Shown here piece after piece: positions 7,623-15,988 of a DNA stretch of 34,273 bases. The stretch comes from JBMDXB01 sp048594975. Its GTDB lineage: Bacteria > Acidobacteriota > Vicinamibacteria > Vicinamibacterales > 2-12-FULL-66-21. The position numbers were made by a program, and so were the translations under genes. The stretch lies in NCBI GenBank assembly GCA_048594975.1, contig JBMDXQ010000021.1, positions 1 through 34,273 of the forward strand, given 5' to 3'. A model generated the notes under the pieces. It did not search any database, was not told the DNA's origin, and saw only the letters and a program-made list of their open reading frames with translations. Positions within the stretch are counted from its first letter, which is position 1, and each line of letters opens with the position of its first letter.

Positions 7623-10622
7623 CTACCTTGGCACAACCCACGTGCCGGCGATGCGGTCGTGCGGTCCGCGGCCGGGAACCGCAATGGTCCACACGACGCC
7701 TGCCGCCATCAAGAGAAACGCGAGACTGCCGAGGACTAACGCCACGTGCGGAGACACACGCGGATCGCCAAACATCGGGACTCCGACACAGGCGATCCAT
7801 GCGAGCGCCGGCGACCAGACGACCAGGAATCGGATCGCCGATCGCGCCCGGCCAATCTCGCAGCCATCGCGCCTCACCACCGCATGCCCGAGAGCCCGCG
7901 TGATCAGACCGCCTGGCACGGCCAGCACCGATATCAGACCGCACACGATCGAGACCAACACCGGAATGGATGCGAACCCGCTGGCGACAAGACCCCGGAG
8001 CGCCTCGCCACCGGCGGGGAAGTTTGCGCTTAAGTCTGCGCGCTGGTCTGCCAACTCTTGAATCTGCGGCGCGACGATGGCGGAGGCACGAGCGAGATCA
8101 TCGGGAGAGACCGCCGGATAGCGCGCGGCGATCTCCAGCGCCGTTCGTCTCATGCTGAGAAACGGTTCCATCTGAGGCGCCTGAGTGTCCCAGAACTCGC
8201 TCGTGAGCTGCGGGCCAAAATGCGCAGCCACATACTGCTCCGCCGCGGTGCGCTGCTCTTGAGTCTTGAACTCGGCATCGGGACCTGAGTCAGTGATCCA
8301 CATCATCCACCTCAGGAACGTTTGCGTCGATCCAATCACGTTTCTCTCTCCCCCGAGGGATCTCGCGACGATGGGAAGCATCACGGTGACGATCAGGAGA
8401 AGTACGGCCACCGGCATCGCCGCCATCGCCATCGGCAGGGCACGACGGACGCGTGAGGGACGGCTGGAAATCGATGCGAGACGCATGAGCTCCGCCTTGA
8501 CGTTAGCGAGCGCTGGCGGCGCCCCGCTCGCAAGTCGATTCAACAGCCTTGTGCCCGACAGCGGCGCGGCCGGCTCCATGCCTGGCGCAACAAGATGCCT
8601 CGAGACTGCCGCCACTAGCTCGACAGGACCAAGATTCTGATTGGCGTCCGCTGCGGTCAGTGCTGGCCACGGAAAATCGAGCAGAACGAGGTGCCCGTCC
8701 GGCCTCTTCCAGACATGCGCGAGAGTGGGCCGGACGTCCATCTCTTCCTTTTCGCGAACCGAAGCGTCGAGTTCGATCGTGAGGCTCGAGAGTGAGCGAT
8801 GCACCTCGCGCCAGTCGGATGTCGACGGCGCCGACAGCAGCGGCCCGCCGCCTGGCGCCTCGAAGGCGTCCCAATTCTCCGTAGGCGATCGGCGGCCGGC
8901 AAGCCAGTACAGCCGGCCGGGTCGCGAGACGTCACGGCGGATCGCCCCGACCGCGGCTGTGCCCGGCGCAATTTCGTGAATCCAGACATGACGACGAAGG
9001 ATCGGATCGACGCCGACGAACAATCGTCCGCCGTCGGTCTCGCCAACCATCGTGTGCACGGCGTACGGTCCGACGCGTCGCCAGGACGAAGGGGCGGGAA
9101 TGAGATCGGCAGGTGACGCCTTCGGAGCGGCGGATGTGACGGACCGGAAGACGTTCCGCTGCACGACGCGCGTACGGCTCAGCAGCTCGTGGACGCCGGT
9201 CCATCCGTTGCCACGGCGGGCGGTCGAGAACAACAGAATGGTCAACAGCAGCGACAGCAAGACGTGAGGCTGCACATTCCAGGCGCCCGTGAAAAAAAGA
9301 GTGGGCACATGGAACACCGCAGTACGGAAGCCAACGCGCAGCCACCACCGATCATCAGTCTGCGATGTTACGCGCAAGCCCATGAGCCGCTTGCCCAAAG
9401 ACGCGCCCCAGCCGCCTTCCAGAACGAGGTAATAGATCAGTGACACGAGCCACGACCACGCCGAAAGTCGGAGCAGCATTGTCCCGGATCCAAGTGTCAC
9501 CCCGACGGTCCACGCCGAGATCATGAGCAGCCAGATCGTGATCGAGACGATCACCGAGTCGGCAATCCACGCGATGAAACGCACCCCGAGCGGGGAAGGA
9601 ACTTCATTCGCGGATCCGTACGGCCGCAGGAGATCCGCCAGCTCGGCGTACGACTGTGGCCGTCCGGCGGGAGCCTTCGCGAGACAGCGGAGCACGACTG
9701 CCGCGAGTCCCCTCGGAATGTCACGCCGAAGTAGACGCGGCGACTGCGGCTTCCTGGACGCAACCTTCGACACGAGCTCCCGCAAATCTGGCGCCTCGAG
9801 AGGCGGCCGTCCCGTCAGGAGGTAGTAGAGGGTGGCGCCGACGGCGTAGATGTCGGCGCGAACGTCGAGCGGCTCGCCTCGTAGCTGCTCCGGCGCCGCG
9901 AATTGCGGCGTGCCCTCGAAGCCGGCCGTCGCGAGCTCGTGTCGCACGTCGCGTGTCAGCGTGGAGATGGAGAGTCCGAAGTCACCAACCTTGACGGCGC
10001 CGTCCGCGTCGACGAAGCAATTCGACGGCTTGATGTCGCGGTGGAGAATCCCCGCCGCCTGCGCCGCGTCGAGGCCGCCGATGATGTCGAGCACGGCCGA
10101 TACGGCGGCGGATGGAGGCATCGGCCCCTCGGCCGAGACGCGATCTTTTAGCGTGCCGCCGGAGAGCAGCTCCATCGTGATCGCGGGCGCGTCGCCGACT
10201 TCTTCGCTGCCGAAGATGTAGACCGTGTGAGCGTGGCTGATCGATGCCGCCAACTGCCCTTCGCGAAGGAACCGCGCACGGTCTTCGTCGCCCCGCAATG
10301 TGTCGCGCAAGACTTTCAGCGCCAGGCGTCGCCCTGTCTCGAGTTGCTCGGCCTCGTAGACCTCGCCCATCCCACCGCGGCCGAGCAAGCGGATGACCCG
10401 ATACGACCCCCAGAGTTGCCCGTCCACGAGGCGCGGTGCGCCAGGTCGCGGCGGATATCCCGTGGACGCCCCGCCAGTCGAGGTCGCGTCACTGGACTCC
10501 GTGAGCGTTTCCACCCCGGCGGTCAGCAGGCACGACGCGCACAGTCCTTCGGGTGCATCAGGCGGCAGTTGCCGTCCGCACCGTGGACAACGTCGCGACG
10601 GGTCGGTGACCGTTTCGGACAT
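7623..10622 (-). CDS. Membrane Ser/Thr protein kinase with zinc ribbon, RDD domains and degenerate kinase-like region
   Basis: About 999 residues. An N-terminal zinc ribbon (CPRC and CASC, residues 12-31) precedes a complete Hanks-type kinase domain: LGRGGMGEVY, ALKVL, HRDIKPSN, DFG, APEQ and DIYAVG, at about residues 72-340. An RDD-type membrane block follows (GVRFIAWIADSVIV to SLGKRLMGLRV). A second region looks like a kinase lobe without catalytic residues (LLDFPWPAL in place of the HRD loop). More membrane helices come next, and the end is RDD-like (PHDRIAGTWVV). ATG at 10622 has AGGGG 5 bases upstream; an in-frame ATG at 10658 lacks a ribosome site. It lies about 70 bp after the sigma factor gene, so the two are probably co-transcribed. 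The kinase probably signals at the membrane; its target is unknown. Confidence 0.9.
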   Translation of the reverse strand: MSETVTDPSRRCPRCGRQLPPDAPEGLCASCLLTAGVETLTESSDATSTGGASTGYPPRPGAPRLVDGQLWGSYRVIRLLGRGGMGEVYEAEQLETGRRLALKVLRDTLRGDEDRARFLREGQLAASISHAHTVYIFGSEEVGDAPAITMELLSGGTLKDRVSAEGPMPPSAAVSAVLDIIGGLDAAQAAGILHRDIKPSNCFVDADGAVKVGDFGLSISTLTRDVRHELATAGFEGTPQFAAPEQLRGEPLDVRADIYAVGATLYYLLTGRPPLEAPDLRELVSKVASRKPQSPRLLRRDIPRGLAAVVLRCLAKAPAGRPQSYAELADLLRPYGSANEVPSPLGVRFIAWIADSVIVSITIWLLMISAWTVGVTLGSGTMLLRLSAWSWLVSLIYYLVLEGGWGASLGKRLMGLRVTSQTDDRWWLRVGFRTAVFHVPTLFFTGAWNVQPHVLLSLLLTILLFSTARRGNGWTGVHELLSRTRVVQRNVFRSVTSAAPKASPADLIPAPSSWRRVGPYAVHTMVGETDGGRLFVGVDPILRRHVWIHEIAPGTAAVGAIRRDVSRPGRLYWLAGRRSPTENWDAFEAPGGGPLLSAPSTSDWREVHRSLSSLTIELDASVREKEEMDVRPTLAHVWKRPDGHLVLLDFPWPALTAADANQNLGPVELVAAVSRHLVAPGMEPAAPLSGTRLLNRLASGAPPALANVKAELMRLASISSRPSRVRRALPMAMAAMPVAVLLLIVTVMLPIVARSLGGERNVIGSTQTFLRWMMWITDSGPDAEFKTQEQRTAAEQYVAAHFGPQLTSEFWDTQAPQMEPFLSMRRTALEIAARYPAVSPDDLARASAIVAPQIQELADQRADLSANFPAGGEALRGLVASGFASIPVLVSIVCGLISVLAVPGGLITRALGHAVVRRDGCEIGRARSAIRFLVVWSPALAWIACVGVPMFGDPRVSPHVALVLGSLAFLLMAAGVVWTIAVPGRGPHDRIAGTWVVPR

Positions 10623-10690
10623 CACATCCCCTGGTTCGTCTGAGGCCAGATTGGCCATTCATCTGGATCAGACAGAACCGTCGCTCGGGG

Positions 10691-11392
10691 TTACGCACTC
10701 AACGCCTGAATGAGATGACGGATCTCGTCGTCGACATCCCGCCCATCCGCAACGGTTTCCGCGACACGCTGGCGCAACAGAGATTGAAACCGGCGTCTGA
10801 GACGATGCACCGCGGCTTTGACCGCGCCCTCCGACGTCCCGAGGCGGGCGGCCACGGCGGCGTAGCCCCCAGCCGGCGACTGTCCCAGCAGGCAAGCTTT
10901 GAGTTCGTCGAACTCGGACGCGCGTCCCTGAGCGGTCCATTGCGCGCGAAGGTCAGCGAGCAGGCAATCGACGACCGTCAACGCCCAGCGCCGCTCGAAG
11001 AGCGTTTCGGGAGTGGCCTGATCCTTGGGTTCGACCACGTACTGGCCTTCAGCGTTCTCGAGCGGGACCATCTGCCAGCCACCGCCGCGCTTCAGCGTCC
11101 GTTCACGTGCCGACCAGTTGGACAGATAGTGTTTCAGCGACGCCAGAAGGAACGCGCGGAATCGGCCCCGATCCTGACGTAGCCCCTCGAAGTCCTGCCG
11201 CTCGATGAGCGATGTCAAGAACCCCTGCGTCAGGTCACGCGCATCTGCCGGGTCGAGACCTCGACGGCGGAGGTAGGCGTAGAGCGGATACCAGTAGGTC
11301 TGGCAGAGCGAGGAGAGTGCCTCGCGCGCCGCCTGCGAGTCGTTCCCGGCGGCCGCCAGCACGAGACTCCACTGCGTCGTTTCGAAGGGCAC
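10691..11392 (-). CDS. ECF-type RNA polymerase sigma factor
   Basis: The recognisable protein begins PFETTQWSLVLAAAGNDS and carries the region 2 helices (LCQTYWYPLYAYLRRRG, ADARDLTQGFLTSLI, GRFRAFLLASLKHYL) and a C-terminal HTH (YAAVAARLGTSEGAVKAAVH), the pattern of sigma factors encoded next to Ser/Thr kinases in Acidobacteriota and Planctomycetes. GTG at 11392 is chosen because homology starts right after it. In-frame sequence continues to 11746, but that part is antisense to module B and not protein-like. ATG at 11503 is another option. It leads an operon with the kinase and the metalloprotein. No anti-sigma factor is visible; phosphorylation by the kinase is a known way of controlling such sigma factors. 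Confidence 0.88.
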   Translation of the reverse strand: MPFETTQWSLVLAAAGNDSQAAREALSSLCQTYWYPLYAYLRRRGLDPADARDLTQGFLTSLIERQDFEGLRQDRGRFRAFLLASLKHYLSNWSARERTLKRGGGWQMVPLENAEGQYVVEPKDQATPETLFERRWALTVVDCLLADLRAQWTAQGRASEFDELKACLLGQSPAGGYAAVAARLGTSEGAVKAAVHRLRRRFQSLLRQRVAETVADGRDVDDEIRHLIQALSA

Positions 11393-11684
11393 GACGACGC
11401 ATCGTACGCGAGATGGGTCGCGGCTCGCCACCTGATGCAATGTCTCGCGATGTCGCACTTCGTTTTGTCGCGCGCAGTGAGTCCAGGCCGCGTTCGAGTT
11501 CATCGACGCGGGAACCCGTAAGTGGGACAAAGAAGATTGAGGTGTTACACAATCTCGGCGACGGCTGCGTGCTGAAGTCGGATAAGGCGATGGAAAGAAA
11601 TCGGATGGCGGGACATTAGGTTTCTCGACGCGGCGTGTTGCGTTAAACTGGTTCGACCGCTCGCAACGCGTTGATTCTAAAGAC
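11393..11684. other. Region between sigma factor gene and module B
   Basis: No gene is supported. It must hold the promoter of the sigma factor operon on the minus strand. On the plus strand it carries AGGTGTTACACAAT (11540), ACATTAGG (11613) and GTTGATTCTAAA (11670), all shared with the sequence upstream of module A. TTAAACT near 11643 is a possible -10 box for plus-strand transcription into the tRNA-Ser half. Confidence 0.5.
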
Positions 11685-11878
11685 GGAGAGATGTCCGAGT
11701 GGTTGAAGGAGCACGCTTGGAAAGCGAAACGCGTGAGCCTTATCAAGCCACTCCGAAATACCTCAACGCACTTGCGAGCAGCGACTTAACCCTCCAAAGC
11801 GATCGCTCGGTGTGCGTCCGTAAACCTCGATGTTCTTCGAGGTTTCAAGCCTCACGTATCACATTCCTATCACAATCG
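11685..11878 (+). repeat. tRNA-Ser module B (194 bp)
   Basis: Positions 11685-11726 match the 5' half of tRNA-Ser(GGA): GGAGAGATG, TCCGAGTGGTTGAAGGAG, CACGCTTGGAAAGCG. The anticodon stem then fails to close beyond GCG. CAGCGA is at offset 94 and GTAAAC at offset 135. A perfect 9-bp hairpin (AAACCTCGA at 11822, TCGAGGTTT at 11837) follows, and TATCACA occurs at 11857 and 11868. The module is homologous to C along its whole length and shares its layout with A. Confidence 0.88.
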
Positions 11879-11990
11879 CGGGACTCACTTAGGTTAGAGC
11901 CTCTAACAAAACCTGACCGGCGCGCTTGCGAGGTGAGCACCCTGCTCGATCACGAGGGCCACACTGGGGCGACGCTCCCGAAGCCGATGT

Positions 11991-13019
11991 TCACTCGTGA
12001 TGTTTCACCGGGCTCGAAGCGCCAGGCGTTAGTCGCAGAAAGCGCGCGGCATTATTGTGCATAATATCGCGCTTCTGCTCGGCCGACAGAAAGGTCGCCG
12101 ACTCGATCGCCTCGATGGCGACGGGCAGAGTCTCCGGCCAAATCATCTGATCAGATCCGAACATCACCCGTCGCCCAAATCCCGCCTCAACGAGACGTCG
12201 CAGATACGCATGGAACTCGGCGCGCGGCAGTGCCCAGGAAATAAAGCCGACGTCTACGTTCACTTGGGGATGCGAATAAAGAAGCGCGAGCATCTCATCG
12301 AGCATTGGCCATCCGGCGTGCATCACGTAAAGACGCAGCTTCGGATGACGCAGCAGCGGTTCTTCGAGGAGCAGCGGGTTGCCTAGTCGAACGCGGTAGC
12401 GTGGTGCCCCGAAGAAGTACGCTTGACCTGGCGCGCCCGGACCCACGTGAATACCTATCGGCAAATCGAGTTCTTCCGCCAGGGCGAAATGGCGATCAGG
12501 AAGCGAATCGGAGAACTCATATCCAGTGTACTGAAACGTGAGTTCGCCGATTACGCGGATCTTTTTCTCCTGCGCCCAGGCTCGAATCGAATCGAGGGGA
12601 ACCTGCCCGTTCGAAAGGATGGCTGGAATGACGCGAGTGGTTGCAGCCGTGTGCCAGCGCTCCAGCCTCTCGAGTGGAGACGAAACACCCGTCGCCGAGG
12701 CACTCACCACGCCAGTGATGTTGTACTGCTCCATCACTGCAACGGTACGGCGGATGATTTCGTCCTCGGACACGGCGGACTCGAACTCTGGGCCCTCGCA
12801 ACCGCTGATTGGCGCCTTGAGGTCCTTGGGGTCGACCCATGGGAACCTCATGCCCGTGCGGCACATTTTGGTCGGAGGCTTGCCGAAATAATCCGCTGGG
12901 ACGGCGTGCATGTGCATGTCGATGATTGGCGGACGGCTCACGTCCGCGCGCTGCCCGGTGACGGCGCCGGAGATCACGGCAGTTGAGGCGACAACGATGG
13001 CGATAATGTGCATCGTCAT
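11991..13019 (-). CDS. Amidohydrolase family 2 protein with signal peptide
   Basis: 342 residues. A signal peptide (IIAIVVASTAVISGAVTGQR) is followed by IDMHMHAVP with the two metal-binding His, a barrel His (LPIGIHVGPG), MHAGWPMLDEM, and MFGSDQMIWPE with the conserved Asp. ATG at 13019 has GAGGAG 5 bases upstream and overlaps the stop of a peptidase remnant as ATGA. It is paralogous to the gene at 477-1382, but longer in the segment after the first metal motif. Both paralogues are the first gene to the right of a module copy. It is a predicted exported hydrolase or decarboxylase-like enzyme of unknown substrate. Confidence 0.9.
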   Translation of the reverse strand: MTMHIIAIVVASTAVISGAVTGQRADVSRPPIIDMHMHAVPADYFGKPPTKMCRTGMRFPWVDPKDLKAPISGCEGPEFESAVSEDEIIRRTVAVMEQYNITGVVSASATGVSSPLERLERWHTAATTRVIPAILSNGQVPLDSIRAWAQEKKIRVIGELTFQYTGYEFSDSLPDRHFALAEELDLPIGIHVGPGAPGQAYFFGAPRYRVRLGNPLLLEEPLLRHPKLRLYVMHAGWPMLDEMLALLYSHPQVNVDVGFISWALPRAEFHAYLRRLVEAGFGRRVMFGSDQMIWPETLPVAIEAIESATFLSAEQKRDIMHNNAARFLRLTPGASSPVKHHE

Positions 13020-13225
13020 TTGCTCCTCGTCTTCTTCCAGCGGTTGATCTGATGCTGATCTACCCAGGCCGCCGGACTTTCATTGTTTCTCGGGCTCCAG
13101 ACTCGGGCCAAGTCTTTAATCGAGTGGTCCAACCAAACCTTCAGCGCTCGGTTGAACTCCCTATCGTATCGAATCAGACCATGATCGCCGCCCTCGAAAA
13201 TCAATGGGCGCAATGGATGCTTGAG
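13016..13225 (-). pseudogene. Prolyl-oligopeptidase-like (S9) hydrolase, C-terminal remnant
   Basis: The frame reads KLKHPLRPLIFEGGDHGLIR then NRALKVWLDHSIKD. This is the end of an S9-type alpha/beta hydrolase, with the catalytic His in GGDHGL. A TAA closes the frame just upstream (about 13228), and everything before the last 65 residues is missing. Its stop overlaps the amidohydrolase start as ATGA, so the two were once co-translated. The break point abuts another half-gene running the other way. Confidence 0.75.
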
Positions 13226-13251
13226 CTTTTAGGAGCTGGGGCGCAAGACCT

Positions 13252-13732
13252 ATGAGATTTTCGCAGCATACCGGCCCTACCTACGACGAGACTGCCTCCC
13301 ATGGCGGCATCGCGAAGCAGTTCAAGGAGATCAAGAAGTACGTGGTTTCGCGCTCGGACGATGTCGATACCAGTTGGCAGGGCTCGGTGCTGCTGCGAGA
13401 CATCGCCGACGTGAAGCGTGTGCGGGAAGAAGACGGCCCGAACCTCGACACCCAGGGCAGCACCGAACTTGTGCACACGGTGCTCGCGAACGACCTCGTT
13501 GATGCGATGAGCATCTTCACAGTGCCGGTCGTGCTCGGCGGCGGCAAAAAGTTGTTCGCGGACGGCTCAGCGCCGCACAGCTACAAGCTGACCAGATCGC
13601 GGGCCTCGAGCACGGGCCTTATGATCGCGCACTATGAGGCGCGGCGGCGAGGTCAAGGTTAGCGACACTGCACTCGCCGAGCCGAGTAAAGCGGAAGCGG
13701 CGCGGCAAGAGCGTATGAAGCGCGAAGGCTAG
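13252..13732 (+). pseudogene. Dihydrofolate reductase/RibD-C family protein, N-terminus missing and frameshifted
   Basis: DETASHGGIAKQFKEIKKYV, then a glycine-bearing STELVHTVLANDLVD block and FTVPVVLGGGKKLFADG, match the C-terminal two thirds of DHFR/RibD-like reductases. The first 55 or so residues, with the NADPH strand, are gone. After MIAHYEA the frame runs to a stop at 13662, but the next frame reads GGEVKVSDTALAEPSKAEAA and ends at 13732, the usual tail of the family. One extra C near 13643 explains it. It is divergent from the peptidase remnant next door; both lack their 5' ends at the same junction. Confidence 0.75.
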
Positions 13733-13974
13733 AGTTTGCGGACAGCCTGAGCCTCGCTGCCCGGTCAGATGTAGAATCGGAACTGCGGCCCGCTCCTGCC
13801 CAGGCTCGTCCGTCCCCGCAAAATTCTTTGCGCACGGCCGCGCTTGAAGGTCCGGCGCCGCCCGCTGGCGCAGTAGACGTTTGGGAGTCTTCAGCAGACA
13901 GATTGAGGACTCTCGCTTGGGTGGTCGCGATCGGTGTTAGCCGAGGGTGAACCGGGCTTCGTTGATCTCACGCG
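13733..13974. other. Intergenic, nothing recognised
   Basis: About 240 bp between the reductase remnant and the antitoxin gene. No coding frame, tRNA or clear terminator was seen. Confidence 0.4.
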
Positions 13975-14256
13975 CTACTTGTCGCGTGGCACGCGGCCTC
14001 GGCGGGCGCTCCGAAGCGTGCGCGCCCCACGTGCCGCCCCCTCCTCACGTACTGCCCGGAACAGATCCTTTGACGTCACACCCTTGACAGGTCGGCCGGT
14101 GACCTTGGCAAAGGGTGACTGGACCGACTCGGCCACAGGTGTCACGGCGTACAGGCGCCCGTCTTGACGTCGGATCTGGACTTCTCCCTCGCGAGAAGCT
14201 TCCTCAAGCACCTCTGCAAGGCGCTGGCGTGCCGTTGAGTACGTATATAGCTTCAT
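13975..14256 (-). CDS. Antitoxin of Phd/YefM type
   Basis: The protein has 93 residues. MKLYTYSTARQRLAEVLEEA followed by GEVQIRRQDGRLYAVTPV is the N-terminal DNA-binding fold of Phd/YefM antitoxins; the C-terminal part (KGVTSKDLFRAVREEG) would be the toxin-binding tail. The last 20 residues are Arg-rich and unlike the family. ATG at 14256 overlaps the toxin stop as ATGA, so the antitoxin is translated after the toxin, the reverse of the usual order. Confidence 0.8.
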   Translation of the reverse strand: MKLYTYSTARQRLAEVLEEASREGEVQIRRQDGRLYAVTPVAESVQSPFAKVTGRPVKGVTSKDLFRAVREEGAARGARTLRSARRGRVPRDK

Positions 14257-14657
14257 AGATCCAGCTCCACCAAAGACAAGCCCAGCTTCTTCGCGTTCCT
14301 CCGGATCGGACCGTCTAGCGCGAGCAGGGGAAAGCCGGATGATCGAGCACCTTCGAGAATGTACGCATCGTACGCGTAGATGCCCAACTCGAGACCTAGA
14401 TCCACGGCACGTCGAAGGTCGACCGCCAGCTCTCGAATCGTCACCTGCTCGAAGTCGGTGACCAGCTGGCGGGCGCGTTCCGGCGTCAGTCGGCGCTTCT
14501 TCAGGCCGGCGGTCGCGGCATTCCCTACTTCCCAGCGCAGCGACGTTGGCGCGCACAGTACACTCCCAAGTGTGGCCTCGACTACCGCCGGCCTCTCCGG
14601 TTCTGCCAGGAGGACCGCCAGAATTGCCGACGTATCGATCACGATGTTAGTAGGCAT
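14253..14657 (-). CDS. PIN-domain toxin (VapC-like ribonuclease)
   Basis: 134 residues with the acidic PIN residues in order: Asp in VIDTSAILAVLLAEPE, Glu in LRWEVGNAA, Asp in YAYDAYILEGA and Asp in LLALDGPI. PIN toxins cleave RNA, often tRNA or rRNA, with bound Mg2+ or Mn2+. It is paired with the Phd-type antitoxin that overlaps its stop by 4 bp. A 12-bp palindrome lies 12 bases upstream of the ATG, suggesting autoregulation by the pair. Confidence 0.85.
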   Translation of the reverse strand: MPTNIVIDTSAILAVLLAEPERPAVVEATLGSVLCAPTSLRWEVGNAATAGLKKRRLTPERARQLVTDFEQVTIRELAVDLRRAVDLGLELGIYAYDAYILEGARSSGFPLLALDGPIRRNAKKLGLSLVELDL

Positions 14658-14668
14658 CGCCCATAACC

Positions 14669-14680
14669 GTACAATTGTAC
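14669..14680. promoter_or_regulatory. Palindrome GTACAATTGTAC, candidate toxin-antitoxin operator
   Basis: This perfect 12-bp inverted repeat lies 12 bases upstream of the toxin ATG. Toxin-antitoxin complexes commonly bind such palindromes over their own promoter. The AT-rich core stands out from the GC-rich surroundings. Confidence 0.55.
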
Positions 14681-15180
14681 AATGATTCGGGCGGCAAGAA
14701 TCCGCCTTGCGCCGGGTTCAGGATTTCCGGGAAACCGCCAGCGGCCCAGCGCGACATGGCACGACCAGGTCGGGACCTTCTGATGGTCCGTCGAAGTCCG
14801 GCCCGTTCAGCTGCCGCGCGTGATCGTCATTCGCGCCGTTGGCGTGAAGGGACCGCGAAGGTCGCAGCGCGCGATCAAGCCCGCGCGACAGCGCGACGGG
14901 ACACGCTCAATCGCTTCTTGCGACCGTTGAACGGAGTAAATGCTGCCAGGCGACCAGGCACCTGCGCGCCGGATCAACCCGGTGCTCATTGCCAGTTAAA
15001 TGCGTGGAGACGCCGACACGGTTTGGGCACAATCGGGGCACAACGTCCGCCGTGAGGCTACGTATACCTACTACCGTTCGCCGAGAACGAGCACGTGGCT
15101 TTCCCGAAAAGCGTATCCTGAGCCGGAAGGCCGATCCGGGTTTCCGGCGTCGGTTCTCCCCGTCCGACGCTCTCCCGCCT
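14681..15180. other. Noncoding stretch with one paired repeat
   Basis: No frame on either strand resembles a known protein. The only structure seen is the pair of GGGCACAA repeats at 15025 and 15036. The sequence may be a boundary left by an integrated element; no complete tRNA was found. Confidence 0.4.
15025..15043. repeat. GGGCACAA direct repeat, 11-bp spacing
   Basis: GGGCACAA occurs at 15025 and 15036. The spacing equals that of the paired repeats ending the tRNA-Ser modules, though the sequence differs. It could be an arm site of a different recombinase. Confidence 0.5.
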
Positions 15181-15988
15181 TCACCGCGGCTTCTGCGCGA
15201 CGAGACGCACGTGCCGGATCGTCTCCGGACCCCAGTCGTACTTGCCAGTCGTGTCCTCGTACTTGAGGATACGAAAACCCCTGAAGATCTCGAGCAGCTC
15301 GTTGGATTGGTACTCGAACGGCGCACCGGAGGTGTCGATTTGGCCGGCCTCGACAACCACGAGCGCGCCGGGCTTTAGCGCGTCACGGACGCGATGGACG
15401 CTCCGCTTCGCCAGAGCATAGATGATCGCGATCGGGTCCCACCGGTCACGGCCGAAATCGAACTCCTCATCCGATGCGAGCACAGTGGTGATAGTGAGCC
15501 CCGCTCCGGCGGCCTGTTCCTTCGCCTTCTGCAGGCCGACGCCCGCGACATCGAAGCCGGTCACTTCCCACCCTTTGCCGGCGAGGAACAGGGAATTGCG
15601 ACCCTGGCCCATACCGACGTCGAGCGCCTTTCCGGCAGGCACCCCGTCAACGGCCGCGACCAGAAGCGCGTTCGGCCTCGTGTTGAACTCAGGGGGACCG
15701 GCGTAGATGCGATTCGTACCATTCCCCTTCATCGTGTGCGGCGATCAGGCGAATGGTCCGATCCGCGACCGCGTCAGGAACGCCATCCAATTTCAGCTTG
15801 TCGCGGTACTTGTCCAGCGCCTGGTTGAATGTGAGAGTCGAATTCTCTGGAGTACTCTTCCAGGCGACGAATTTTGCCAGGACTGCCCGGCCCTCGGATT
15901 GGGCCGCACTCAGCTGCACTACGCCCAGACACGCCAGTAGTACGAACGCGCATCGCAATACGGACGTCCGGCTCAGTGCGCCATTCAT
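15181..15988 (-). pseudogene. Exported SAM-dependent methyltransferase, frameshifted between N-terminal part and catalytic domain
   Basis: ATG at 15988 starts a signal peptide (FVLLACLGVVQLSAAQ) and a helical segment ending DEGEWYE. The next frame continues NRIYAGPPEFNTRPNALLV, the SAM motif KALDVGMGQGRNSLFLA, TGFDVAG and SDEEFDFG. Acidobacterial proteins of this family carry both parts on one chain, so an indel near 15715 (one extra base or two lost) has split the gene. ATG at 15732 could still start a 183-residue cytoplasmic methyltransferase. The start overlaps the stop of the upstream methyltransferase as ATGA, so the two are coupled. Confidence 0.75.

Noticed and set aside
11393..11746. 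N-terminal extension of the sigma factor containing FAFQACSFNHSDIS
   Set aside because: It is the antisense reading of the tRNA-Ser half in module B. The same peptide appears opposite module C and, diverged, opposite module A, so it is not protein sequence.
14256..14556. Long N-terminal extension of the antitoxin frame
   Set aside because: It is out-of-frame toxin sequence; the antitoxin family begins at the ATG at 14256.
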